Assembly (NCBI RefSeq): GCF_029931775.1
Contig: NC_079326.1
Coordinates: 4,370,604-4,434,603 of the forward strand
Direction of reading: 5' to 3'
DNA from: Euleptes europaea
Taxonomy: Eukaryota > Chordata > Lepidosauria > Squamata > Sphaerodactylidae
Length of the DNA stretch: 64,000 nt
Positions 55,706 to 64,000 of the stretch are shown in pieces. The notes beneath the pieces are model-generated. The model was not told the origin of the DNA. It searched no databases and worked only from the letters and a program-made list of their open reading frames with translations. The position numbers were made by a program, and so were the translations under genes. Numbering within the stretch: the stretch's first letter is position 1; each line of letters begins with the position of its first letter.

Positions 55706-57474
55706 TGTACGCTCTAGCCCTGCGGCAAACCCATAAACAGATTCCAGCAGACAGCAAGTCCACGAAAGCAGTTTTATTGGTTAGGATCGACAGGTTTCAG
55801 AAGCCATATTCAAAAGGACACTAGTAAGGGGCAAAGGCAAGGTACACAGCATATATCAGTGATGGCGAACCTTTTAGAGACCGAGTGCCCAAATTGCAAC
55901 CCAAAACCCACTTATTTATCGCCAAGTGCCAATACGGCAATTTAACCTGAATACTGAGGTTTTAGTTTAGAAAAAACAACTCATACATTCACATATTTTG
56001 CGTTAAAAGAAAAACACAATAACAGAGCTTTCAATGATACAAACAACTTTTTATTGAAAGGTAAAAGTTTGCATTTGGCATGCATCTCTCCAGGACTCGG
56101 CCTCTGCTCAGCCACCGGACATTATTGTACATAAGTAAACAATTATACTGTGCCTGAACCTCCTCAAGAAGTGCTTGAAACTGTCGACAATTCAGAGCAC
56201 GAGCCATGATGTAATTCACCATTTTTGTGACATCTTTGAGGACATCGTCAAATTTTGAACAATTAATGTGATTTTTGCTGTTGTGTGCATGCTGATAATT
56301 TGTCTACCCTTGGCTCATACTTTGTAAGTTTGAGAGCAACACATGCAGCACTCAGATCATCTGTTATCCTGTTCCTGGTGTCAGATTTGATATAATTCAA
56401 AGCTGAAAACAGCTGCTCACAAGCATAAGATGATCCAAACAAAGTAAGGAAAGCAATCCCAAGTGCTTTCATTGACTTAAAATTATTTGGCAGAGAATTC
56501 CACACTTTAAGGATTTCATTTTCAGAACCAACTGTGCTGTCCTTTGTCATCCTATCTTCTCAAGTGTTTCACGCAGGTCATAGAATTTATTTTTCCAGAT
56601 AGAGCTTTCTTGAAATTCTATTAGCTCCATTTCCAGATTTTCTAAATCTAACCAGTGTAGGCAGGAAAGATCAAGTTCTTCAAATTTGGCTTTATCTGGA
56701 GAAGTAAGAAAACACAGGGTTGTCTCCATCTTACGGAACTGTAAAAATCTGTTACTGAAATTTACCTTTGCAGCTGCTACAGTGCTAGAAAATTCCTTGT
56801 AGATTTCCTGATGGCTTGTAGGATTGTCTGCAAATGTTGTAGAATTTTCTAAATGCTTTTTTAGACGGGCGGGGCCCCAGACAAACTGAAGGTGGGTGGG
56901 GCCCCGACAAACAGCTGAGCTGCCCCTCAGCTCAGCTGAGAGGGGGGGGGCATGGCAAAGTTGTCTCCATCTTACCGAACTGTAAAAATCTGTTACTAAA
57001 ATTCACCTTTGCAGTTGCTACAATGCTAGAAAATTCCTTGTAGATTTCCTGATGTCTTGTAGGATTGTCTGCAAATGTTGTAGAATTTTCTAAATGCTTT
57101 TTTAGACGGGCGGGGCCCCAGACAAACTGAAGACAGGCGGGGGCCCCGCAGCTCAGCTGAGAGGGGGGCGTGGCAAGGTGCTCGGCCACAGCCTCCAGGT
57201 CCAAACTGAAGAAAGCGGGGGCCCCGACAAACAGGGAGGGCTCCAGCGCAGGCTTGGGGAGCATGGGCTTGGGGAGAAGGAGCACCGCCCTAAGCGCCCT
57301 CACCACGACAACACAGCACAGCCCTAGGCAGACGCGATGGGTCCGCGTGTGCCCACAGAGAGGGCTCGGCATGCTAGCTGCGGCACACGTGCCATAGGTT
57401 CGCCAACACAGGCATATATGGACGAGCAGCACAATCAGACTACCACATACCATCCCAATGGCCTGCTCCTGACA
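55706..57474 (-). repeat. 5' LTR of the second chromovirus, carrying a hAT transposon
   Basis: LTR sequence matching 49470-49821 lies at 55706-55856 and from about 57420 to 57474, on either side of the hAT element. The insertion point is in the CATATAT of the LTR promoter region. Confidence 0.88.
55857..57411 (-). mobile_element. hAT (Charlie-like) transposon with transposase remains
   Basis: Begins CAGTGATGGCGAACC and ends GGTTCGCCAACACAG; GCATATAT flanks it at 55849-55856 and 57412-57419. On the minus strand a block (about 56263-56550) encodes the hAT C-terminal dimerisation domain (GSSYACEQLFSALNYIKSDT RNRITDD), preceded by WNSLPNNFKSMKALGI and a helical part at 56547-56729. A piece that normally lies further upstream (LLMYNNVRWLSRGRVLERC) sits downstream of it at 56031-56222. 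A ~215-bp segment occurs twice in tandem (about 56716-56930 and 56948-57160). Length 1,555 bp versus more than 2.5 kb for full elements: an internally deleted and rearranged, non-autonomous copy. Confidence 0.9.
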
Positions 57475-57479
57475 CCTAT

Positions 57480-57727
57480 CCACTTTTCTGGGCTTTCCAT
57501 ATTTTCTTTTGAATACAAGATGGATTAATCCAGATGTTTTTGCCCTGATGGCCAATATATTGCTTGGGGCTTGAGAAGAACATTCCCATATTTTTGAGCC
57601 ATGCCAACTGATTGCAAATACACTGTGATCATTATAGGACAGTGTGTGAGAGAGATCTTGAGTAACCTGTTCACTTTGTCTTCTAGCTCAATGCTAGAGG
57701 GTATCAAAAATGCAAAACTAAGAGCCC
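57480..57727. other. Intronic sequence, nothing recognised
   Basis: Short unassigned stretch between the chromovirus and a SINE. Confidence 0.3.
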
Positions 57728-57905
57728 ATGTGAGGTAGTAGATAGAGTGTTGGCCTAAGGAAGCCTAGGTTTAAATCCTTGCTCAGATGACTATAGGCCC
57801 GTCACTGTCTTCCAGCCCCTGCTATCTCACAGGCTTATTGTGATGAGGATTAAGTGAGGGGAAATCCCACATACTTCTGTCTTTGGAAAAGGGTGGGATA
57901 AACTA
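57728..57905 (+). mobile_element. tRNA-derived SINE
   Basis: Box A-like GTAGTAGATAGAGTG and box B-like GGTTTAAATCC, then ATGACTATAGGCCCGTCACTG and TCACAGGCTTATTGTGATGAGG, ending AAGGGTGGGATAAACTATAA. Somewhat diverged. Confidence 0.65.
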
Positions 57906-58616
57906 TAATCAGTTAGTGTAAATAATATTTTCTTGTTGCTTATAATAAGGTTGAACAAGTAACTTGAAGAAAGACCAATATGTGCCCCATAAAGTGGCAC
58001 ATGCTTATACCAGATAAGACTTGGACCTTTTGTATTTAGGTTGTTTACAATCTGATGTGTGTTGCTTTCCTGTTCTGAGTCTTTGTCTGGCAAAATTCTG
58101 CTTTTTTACTGGTGATGAGGGATTTAGAGGAGCGGAGGTGGTGATGTCTTTCCTGGAGCTTGGAGAAGGATAACAATTTTTTCTCTGTTGTACTGAACAA
58201 AACTAGGAAATAGTAAAAATAAGAAGGAAGTATGGAACAGCAGAGAAAGTATCTCCCAACTACACATGGGCACATTCTGTGAAACATCTGGAAATTCCCA
58301 GAAAAATCCCACTCGCTCCCCCCAAACAGCACAGTCTCTCCGGCATCTGTCTATCAATTACACACTCGTCATGCGCTTGTGTGTGTGTGTGTGTGTGTAT
58401 ACATGCTGTTTTGTGAAGCAATAGAAGCGTAAGGGCCTTCCTGACAGCCTCCAGGCAGATTGTTCCACAGTGTAGGAACCACCACAGAGAATGTGCATGA
58501 ATGGGGCAGTTCATGATTTCACCTGTTTGCCTGGTGGCTTTACTCAGATGAGTGGACCTATCATAGTGGAACTTAGCAGGAGAGGGGCTGTCCTGGCAGG
58601 TATGTGGGTCCAATGC
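57906..58616. other. Intronic sequence with a GT microsatellite
   Basis: GT repeat at about 58376-58398. AGCGTAAGGGCCTTCCTGAC..TTGTTCCACAGTGTAGGAAC (58430-58480) resembles an L2-type LINE stretch. No gene. Confidence 0.35.
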
Positions 58617-58624
58617 CTTTAAAG

Positions 58625-58871
58625 CAGGGTTTCAAACATACGGCCCAGGGGCCGGATCCAGCCCCTTGAGAGCTCTTATCAGGCCTGCAAGTCAGCCAAG
58701 GCAGCCAAGCCCCCAGTCCTGATCTGGGCTTGTGAGCCCACTGCCAGCTTGCCATATGAGGCAGCCACTACCACCCTGCTCCTCATCTGGGCTGGTGAGG
58801 CATGGCCCTGCCTAACCAGGTGACATTTACGTCATATCTGGTCCTCATAACGAATGAGTTCAATACCCAAG
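58625..58871. mobile_element. hAT-type MITE (CAGGGGTGTCAAAC family)
   Basis: Begins CAGGGTTTCAAACATACGG and ends AATGAGTTCAATACCCAAG. CTTTAAAG precedes it (58617-58624) and CTTTGAAG follows (58872-58879), an 8-bp duplication with one difference. The interior (TGACATTTACGTCATATCTGG) matches the element at 21692-22679. Confidence 0.75.
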
Positions 58872-58879
58872 CTTTGAAG

Positions 58880-59714
58880 TCTTTGTAGGTGATAGCTAGT
58901 ACCTTGAATTGAACCTGGGAACTGATTGGTAACCAGTGATTTGCAGAAAGAGAATGATAGCCAGGCCACAGCATTCGGTATCAACTGTAATTTCCATGTG
59001 GTCTTTAGGGCAGACCCATTACAGTAATCTAGCCTCATTACAGTAATCTAGCTTCAAGGTAACCATAGTATGAATCGATGCAGTCAGGTCAGCAGAGTCA
59101 AGGTAGCAGGCTATCTAGGCTAATTGGATTCTGCCCCACCCCACCCCCGCTGCCTTTTTGCAGCTGCATCAGCTTCTCCTGCCGTAAAGGTAGATCAAGT
59201 GAGAGACAGGATGTTGGAGTGGATGGGCTACTGGTCTGATCCATCAGAGCTTTTCTTATGTTAATGATCTTATCATCCCTATGCCATTAACTGCGTCAGC
59301 GAAAGTCAGCTGGACCCCATCAAAAGTGGGAAGCACCACATCCTTAAGAACCTTGGCTTTCCTTACCTAGCCATTTAACTACAGCCATCAGATATTGGTT
59401 CAGAGAATCTACCATATCACCAGGTGCTTTGGTGTCCTCAGCATATTAATGACAACCTATTCCAAGACCATGAATGATTTTTCCTAAAGGCTTTACATAG
59501 AAATTGAATAGCATGAGGGACAAGACTGAGTGTTGTAGAACCTCATGAGGCAGAACATAGAAAACTTGTCCCCAATAGCAATCTTCTGAATCCTGCAATT
59601 TAAACCAATCCACAGCACTTCCTGTAATATCTACTATCGCCAGATGTTTCAACAGGATGGCATGGTCCACTGTATTAAATTCTAGTAAGAGCAGTCAAGA
59701 GGCATCGGCTGTCT

Positions 59715-59758
<44 letters not shown>

Positions 59759-60169
59759 CCTTTAAGGTCCCAAACTCTGAGTGATGAATAAAAAGAGATT
59801 GGGTAAAAAGAGGATTTATTGTTACTGTTATTGTATTAAAATCAATGCATAACACAGTTAAAGAGCACCTAAGGTATGTAGAGATTGTTTGATGTCCATA
59901 ACCACAGTGCCAAAAATGTGCTACAGCTTCACATATTACTAATTATGTTGGGTTAGATCCCACAGGCTCATTTCACTAACTGTAGTACTTTGCCCTAATA
60001 GAAGAGGCTCTTTTGCTAAGATTCAACCCATTCTCATCTCTCAAACTAGTTCACAGGGCAGCAACATAAAGACAGACGCATGCATTTCAAGCAATTTGGA
60101 GCTGCTGCCTCTTCTTCCTCTCCCCAGTAATGTAGTACAACTTGTCTTGATGTCATTATGTGTGCGGTT
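58880..60169. other. Intronic sequence with LINE-like scrap and GT microsatellite
   Basis: 58880-59670 probably derives from an L2-like LINE on the minus strand (e.g. AVDWFKLQDSEDCYWGQVFYVLPHEVLQHSVLSLMLFNFYVKPLG recalls an RT palm with a QGS.LSP.LFN-type motif), heavily decayed. A GT repeat of about 40 bases lies at 59717-59756. Confidence 0.4.
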
Positions 60170-60956
60170 TAGGGCAGATTAAAAAAATTTTTTAATAAAA
60201 AATCAGATTTTTTATTTAAATCAAATGTTTAATTTAAATTGGATTTTAAAATAAAATGCTTTTTGAGGAAAATCTATCTAAGTATATTTTTCTATTTAAG
60301 ATACATTATAGTTCAAAGGTTATTCATCATGAAATAAGGATTCTTTTTTAATTATGTAGCATGATGCTGTATATTCATGCAATGCTTAAATGTTTTGGTA
60401 AATGAATTCCATTAACCCAATGTCATGCTCTTCCAGAGGTTTCTGTAAGACTATTTTGGGCAGCTTTTCTATCTAGAAGATATTATTACAGATTCTTGGT
60501 TTTGCAGTTCTCAACACTATGAATTTGTGTCTGCAGAGATAACATACCTGTTCTTCACAGCAAAAATGTTTTAAAATGAAGATACAGAGGTGAGAAAAAG
60601 ACCTTAATCCCATTGTTCTTTTGCAAATCTATTTACCCCTTAAGTACTAAGTTTCAAGAAGTTCAATGAACAGAAGCTCATTTGGAGTAGAATAGATCTG
60701 CACACGGAGCTCAGTGTAAGGAGGGAGGGGCAAGCAGTAAAAATGCAAGTGAAACCTTTTGAGCAGAATACTCTACAAGTCTTGGGATCTGTGTATAGCC
60801 TGAAGTTCAACATATTATTCTCTCCCTGGAGGAGAAAACCTATAATGGAGCAAGCCGTAAAAAAAAGTGTAGAAAACTGTGATTTAAATCTAGTCTTACT
60901 GACTAGTGATTTAAATAATGATTTAAATTGATTTGATTTAAATCAAATCCACCTTG
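60170..60956 (-). mobile_element. hAT-type non-autonomous element, copy 2, inverted
   Basis: Full-length relative of 19372-20099 in the opposite orientation: TTTTTGAGGAAAATCTATCT, TTATTCATCATGAAATAAGG, TAAATTTGATTT-type ends, and a right end TGATTTAAATCAAATCCACCTTG. GTGCGGTT and GTGCAGAT flank it, an eroded 8-bp duplication. Confidence 0.75.
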
Positions 60957-61182
60957 GTGCAGATCCTTGTCTCCCATGCTATACATCATAGACTAACCTT
61001 GGCAGGGAAGGAGAAGGCACAGCACAATGATGCAGGGAGACAGTTACCTGGGTGTTATTGAAGGGAAGAATGCGAAGTGGAACAGTAATTCTTAGAATAT
61101 GTAATTATATTAATGAAATGAGTACATGACCTGGGAGCAAGATGAAACAACGGGCCTGTTCGGCTCCTCTGCTCCTCTGAGG

Positions 61183-61458
61183 TGTTATGACTTTCTCGCG
61201 GCTTCTCGCAGCTGCCTCGCTTTGTTGTTCTAACGGACACTTTATCTCGTACATTCCTCTCCCGTGGGAAACTACTATGCCAACCTGCCATATCAGCTAT
61301 GCTAATATATATTACTGATTTGCGCCTGCCAGCCATTCTTGGCTTAGTTAGTTTGCAAGCACTGTTAACCCGTTTGATTTTTCCAATAAAGTCAACTTGC
61401 CTTAGGACTACCTGTCTGGGTTGTTGCTTTTGGGGATTCTTTGGGCCAAGGGCTTACA
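61183..61458 (+). repeat. 5' LTR of the third chromovirus (start approximate)
   Basis: TATA box TATATAT at 61306-61312, predicted transcript start near 61335, AATAAA at 61385-61390 and terminal CA at 61458. The internal region begins TTAAGCCAAGAAT. Confidence 0.7.
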
Positions 61459-61459
61459 T

Positions 61460-61471
61460 TAAGCCAAGAAT
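61460..61471 (+). other. Self-priming type primer-binding site, third chromovirus
   Basis: TAAGCCAAGAAT directly inside the LTR is the exact reverse complement of ATTCTTGGCTTA at 61335-61346, which begins 29 bases after the start of TATATAT in the LTR. Not a tRNA complement. Confidence 0.82.
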
Positions 61472-64000
61472 CTCCCTATTCATCAGCGTAGCTGGAGCCC
61501 TGGAGGGTTCGCCTACATCTCGGGTGGAGGTTGCGTCTCCCCGAGCACGGGTTCCACGGCTGCAATCCTGGAGGACTTAACCCGTTGGACTCTATTAGTG
61601 GGATCTTCCATCTTTCCTGAAGACCCTACTCTGCTGCATGATGTGCTAGTAGAAGCTTTACAGACTGATGCGGAAATTAACCGCCTAATGGGTCTTCTTC
61701 GGCATCAGTGGCGCTGCCTTACGGAAATGACGCCCTGGTCGTCTGAGGACGCGGACCGTGCTGCCTGTCACGACCTCTTAGCCCTGGACGGGTTGTTGGA
61801 AGAGGTGCGGGAGGCGAAAGAGGACTTGGTTCTCCTGACTCGTTTGTTAGCGAAATTGACTTTGCAACAGGATCAAGCGGTGGTTCCGGACCTACCCGAC
61901 TCGCTCCCCGACATGGCGAGACAATAGCCGCAGACCCTGGTTCCTGATCCTAAAGTTTGTGAAGCCGAGGCACACGCCATGGCTATTCGGACTGCGTTAC
62001 TATTTGTGGATCTACCCTTGACCACAACTACGGTGGCCGACTTAACGCGACTGTTGACTCCGTCGTTTGGAGCTGGCGCAGCTGCCTTGGCTGTCCAGGT
62101 ACAACCTCTACTTGGACAGGATCAGGCCCCGCTCCTCGCCCTTCTGGAGCGAGAAGCTCTTCCGTTGGTCACTGCAGCTTTCGCTTTGAAGCTGGAAACG
62201 GACCAAGCGCTCGCAAACCAACGGGCCGAGGAACAATGGCAGGAAGCGGCATTAGCGGCGGCCAAGGCTCAGACCGACAAGGACAGAGAGCAGCAGTTGG
62301 CAGCCGAACGTGCCAGGGCAAATGCGAAAGACGTGCGTACCAAGGGACCTGTGGGATCAGGGTTCTCTTTTGGACCCTCTTTCTCCCCAATGTTCATCCC
62401 GTCTCACACCACGCAACGTGCCCGGCGCCTTGCTGGACAATACCCCAAGTCGGACTTATCCGACGACGAGGACTTATATGGCGACGGATCCCACTGGGCC
62501 TCTGACCTTCGGGTCAGCCAATCCAAATATACCGGAGGGATCCGCGATGACACTTATTTCACCGGGAATTGGCTGACCAGGTAAACCGTCTACAGGAACA
62601 GATGGAACAACTGCTCCGCGAGAATGAACAATTGCAATACGCTCAAAACGCCCTTGTTCCACCGGATCCTACCCAGCCTCCGCAGCCAGCTCCGCAACAT
62701 CCACCCCAGGCACCTGGCGGGGGACCTGACGCACCCGCCGCGCTGATCGGGCCAGGTGCGCCCGCCGCTCCGATCATACCCGGTGCGCCCGTTGTGCCAA
62801 GCCAGCTGCCCCCTGGAGCGCCCTGTGCAAACAATTCAATGGAAACAACCCCGACTAAAGATCACCTATGATGGCTCGGTCGAGGCTTTACCCTGTTTCC
62901 TGCATTATGTGGACAGTTACATGAGGGAACAAGGCCAGTTTTTCCCCACCGAGGACAGCCGGGTTCGTTTTGTCGCCTCCCTCTTAACGGGAAAAGCGGC
63001 GGACTGGATGATTCTCCAGTTTGACACTCAGGCTCGCTCCATACGCTCTCTCAAGAATTTCATGAGGGCCCTGCGGAGGTTCCCCCAGTATCCCACCAAA
63101 GTTGACCGTCCACGGTCTCCTTATTCACCCCAGCGCAAAGAAGTCTCTTGCCCACCCTCGCCGTCCAGACCAGATCACAGACCCTACGACAGCCCTGCGC
63201 TGGGGGGGGATGTCCAGAACTCAAACCTGACTCCCTCGCCCTCCACAGCCACCCCCCGGCGCCCGTACGTGCGGACGTGCCACCCTCTCCTCCAATTGCT
63301 CCTCTGGTTCCACAACCAGCCTCGTCCACCTCACCGAGTAAGATGGACCTGTCTGATTCCTTCCTGGACTCACTCTGTGCCCTTTGCCATGCTGAACTCT
63401 CCGCTCACACCCTCCCTCCCTCCCTTCTGGAACATGGCGGTTGCTAGTACAAAGACTCTAAATTATACGTGCCCAAGGACTTGCGGAAGGAAGTGTTAAA
63501 ATTAGCCCATGGAGCTAAAACAGCAGGGCACTTTGGATTCTTGAAAACTCTTAACTTGTTGCGTAGGCAATTCTGGTGGGTGGGCATGCGCACTGACGTG
63601 GACTCCTTCGTTCGCGGCTGCCCAACTTGTGCCACTGTCAAACGTTCTCAAGGGAAACCCCTCCGGACTCTTGCAACCCTTAGAAATACCCTCCAGACCC
63701 TGGGAAGTCATTGCCATGGATTTTATGACTGACCTCCCTCTTAGTGAGAGTAAAACTGTTCTATGGGTTGTTACGGACCTTTTCTCCAAACAGGTACCTC
63801 ATCTCGTGCGCAGGTATTCCCTCCGCTCCAAAGCTGGCCTGCCTCCTTGTGTCACATGTCTTCCATCTACATTCCTTCCCGCGGAAGATAGTGAGCAACA
63901 GGGGGGGCACCTATGTAGCCAAATTTTGGAAAGCTTTCCTTAAATTGGTGGGGGTGGAGCAGGGTCTCTAGTGCATTCCATCCCCAAACTGATGGGCAAA

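Larger units (their letters stand above)
49470..57474 (-). mobile_element. Second sushi-like chromovirus (Ty3/gypsy), broken
   Basis: Minus-strand element: 5' LTR at 55706-57474 (including a hAT insertion), gag at about 53.4-55.6 kb, pol at about 49.85-53.4 kb, 3' LTR at 49470-49821. The perfect 5-bp duplication CCTAT lies at 49465-49469 and 57475-57479. Parts seen: helical gag N-terminus, Pro/Gln-rich linker, capsid domain (LPCFLHQVDSYMREQGHIFP), protease (ALIDSGCAHSLI), reverse transcriptase (YLDDILIYS), RNase H, integrase and chromodomain (ATILDSRIRYGTLHYLIRW). Broken at roughly eight to ten places. Shared LTR parts differ at only a few positions, so the insertion is fairly recent though older than the one at 29.4 kb. 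Confidence 0.92.
61183..64000 (+). mobile_element. Third sushi-like chromovirus, plus strand, runs off the window
   Basis: 5' LTR ending ..GGGCTTACA at 61458, gag (PEDPTLLHDVLVEAL, LPCFLHYVDSYMREQGQFFP capsid domain) and integrase ([36 protein letters not shown]) are recognised; reverse transcriptase and RNase H are not seen in the window. Relative to the element at 29.4 kb it is a broken derivative with several breaks. Its age cannot be judged because the other LTR lies beyond 64000. The LTR start is uncertain; TGTTATGACTTTCTCGCGG at 61183 is the best candidate by similarity to the first chromovirus LTR. Confidence 0.85.

Noticed and set aside
11616-64000. IGFBP2 exons 2-4 inside the window
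   Set aside because: No thyroglobulin type-1 sequence, CWCV motif or RGD-bearing C-domain was recognised in any frame.

Overview
The window looks like vertebrate nuclear DNA, most probably from a squamate reptile (lizard or gecko). Evidence: (i) one host exon, the first coding exon of IGFBP2, inside a CpG island at about 11.1-11.9 kb on the plus strand; (ii) BovB (RTE) LINE pieces, CR1 and L2-like LINE pieces and tRNA-derived SINEs of types common in squamates; (iii) chromodomain Ty3/gypsy elements, a Gmr1-like gypsy fossil and many hAT-type DNA elements. No bacterial or viral operon, rRNA, true tRNA gene or CRISPR array was seen.

Layout. 0-4.2 kb: a decayed gypsy fossil on the minus strand with Gmr1-like domain order (integrase before reverse transcriptase), interrupted by a LINE piece and flanked by ~400 bp direct repeats. 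4.2-11 kb: upstream flank of IGFBP2 with SINEs and small hAT-type MITEs. 11.2-11.6 kb: IGFBP2 exon 1, ending in a GT donor. From 11.62 kb to the window end no further IGFBP2 exon is recognised, so this appears to be intron 1 (over 52 kb if unbroken), packed with transposons. 17.4-24.2 kb: several hAT-type elements with 8-bp target duplications, one holding a solo LTR, and a TIR element with a hairpin-forming minisatellite. 29.4-35.9 kb: a nearly whole, very young sushi-like chromovirus (288 bp LTRs, TSD GTTCT) inside a LINE; the same LINE is hit again at 36.4-38.1 kb by a 1.7 kb hAT-like element. 38.8-41.05 kb: a BovB that keeps its 5' end but lacks its 3' end. 43-44.7 kb: a nest of SINE, hAT-type and CR1 pieces. 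47.4-47.9 kb: a BovB 3' end with TSD. 49.5-57.5 kb: a second, more broken chromovirus (TSD CCTAT) whose 5' LTR carries a 1.56 kb hAT transposon. 60.2-61.0 kb: a second copy of the hAT-type family seen at 19.4 kb, inverted. 61.2 kb to the end: a third chromovirus, on the plus strand, running off the window.

The most striking signal is shared by the three chromoviruses. In each, an 11-12 nt stretch at the transcript start predicted from the LTR TATA box (29-30 nt downstream) is complementary to the 11-12 nt primer-binding site next to the LTR, although the actual sequence differs in each element. This covariation points to Tf1-like self-priming of reverse transcription. Two of them also share an A AAA AAC slippery heptamer at the gag/pol overlap. 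The host content is ordinary; the interest lies in element biology and in the layered insertions.
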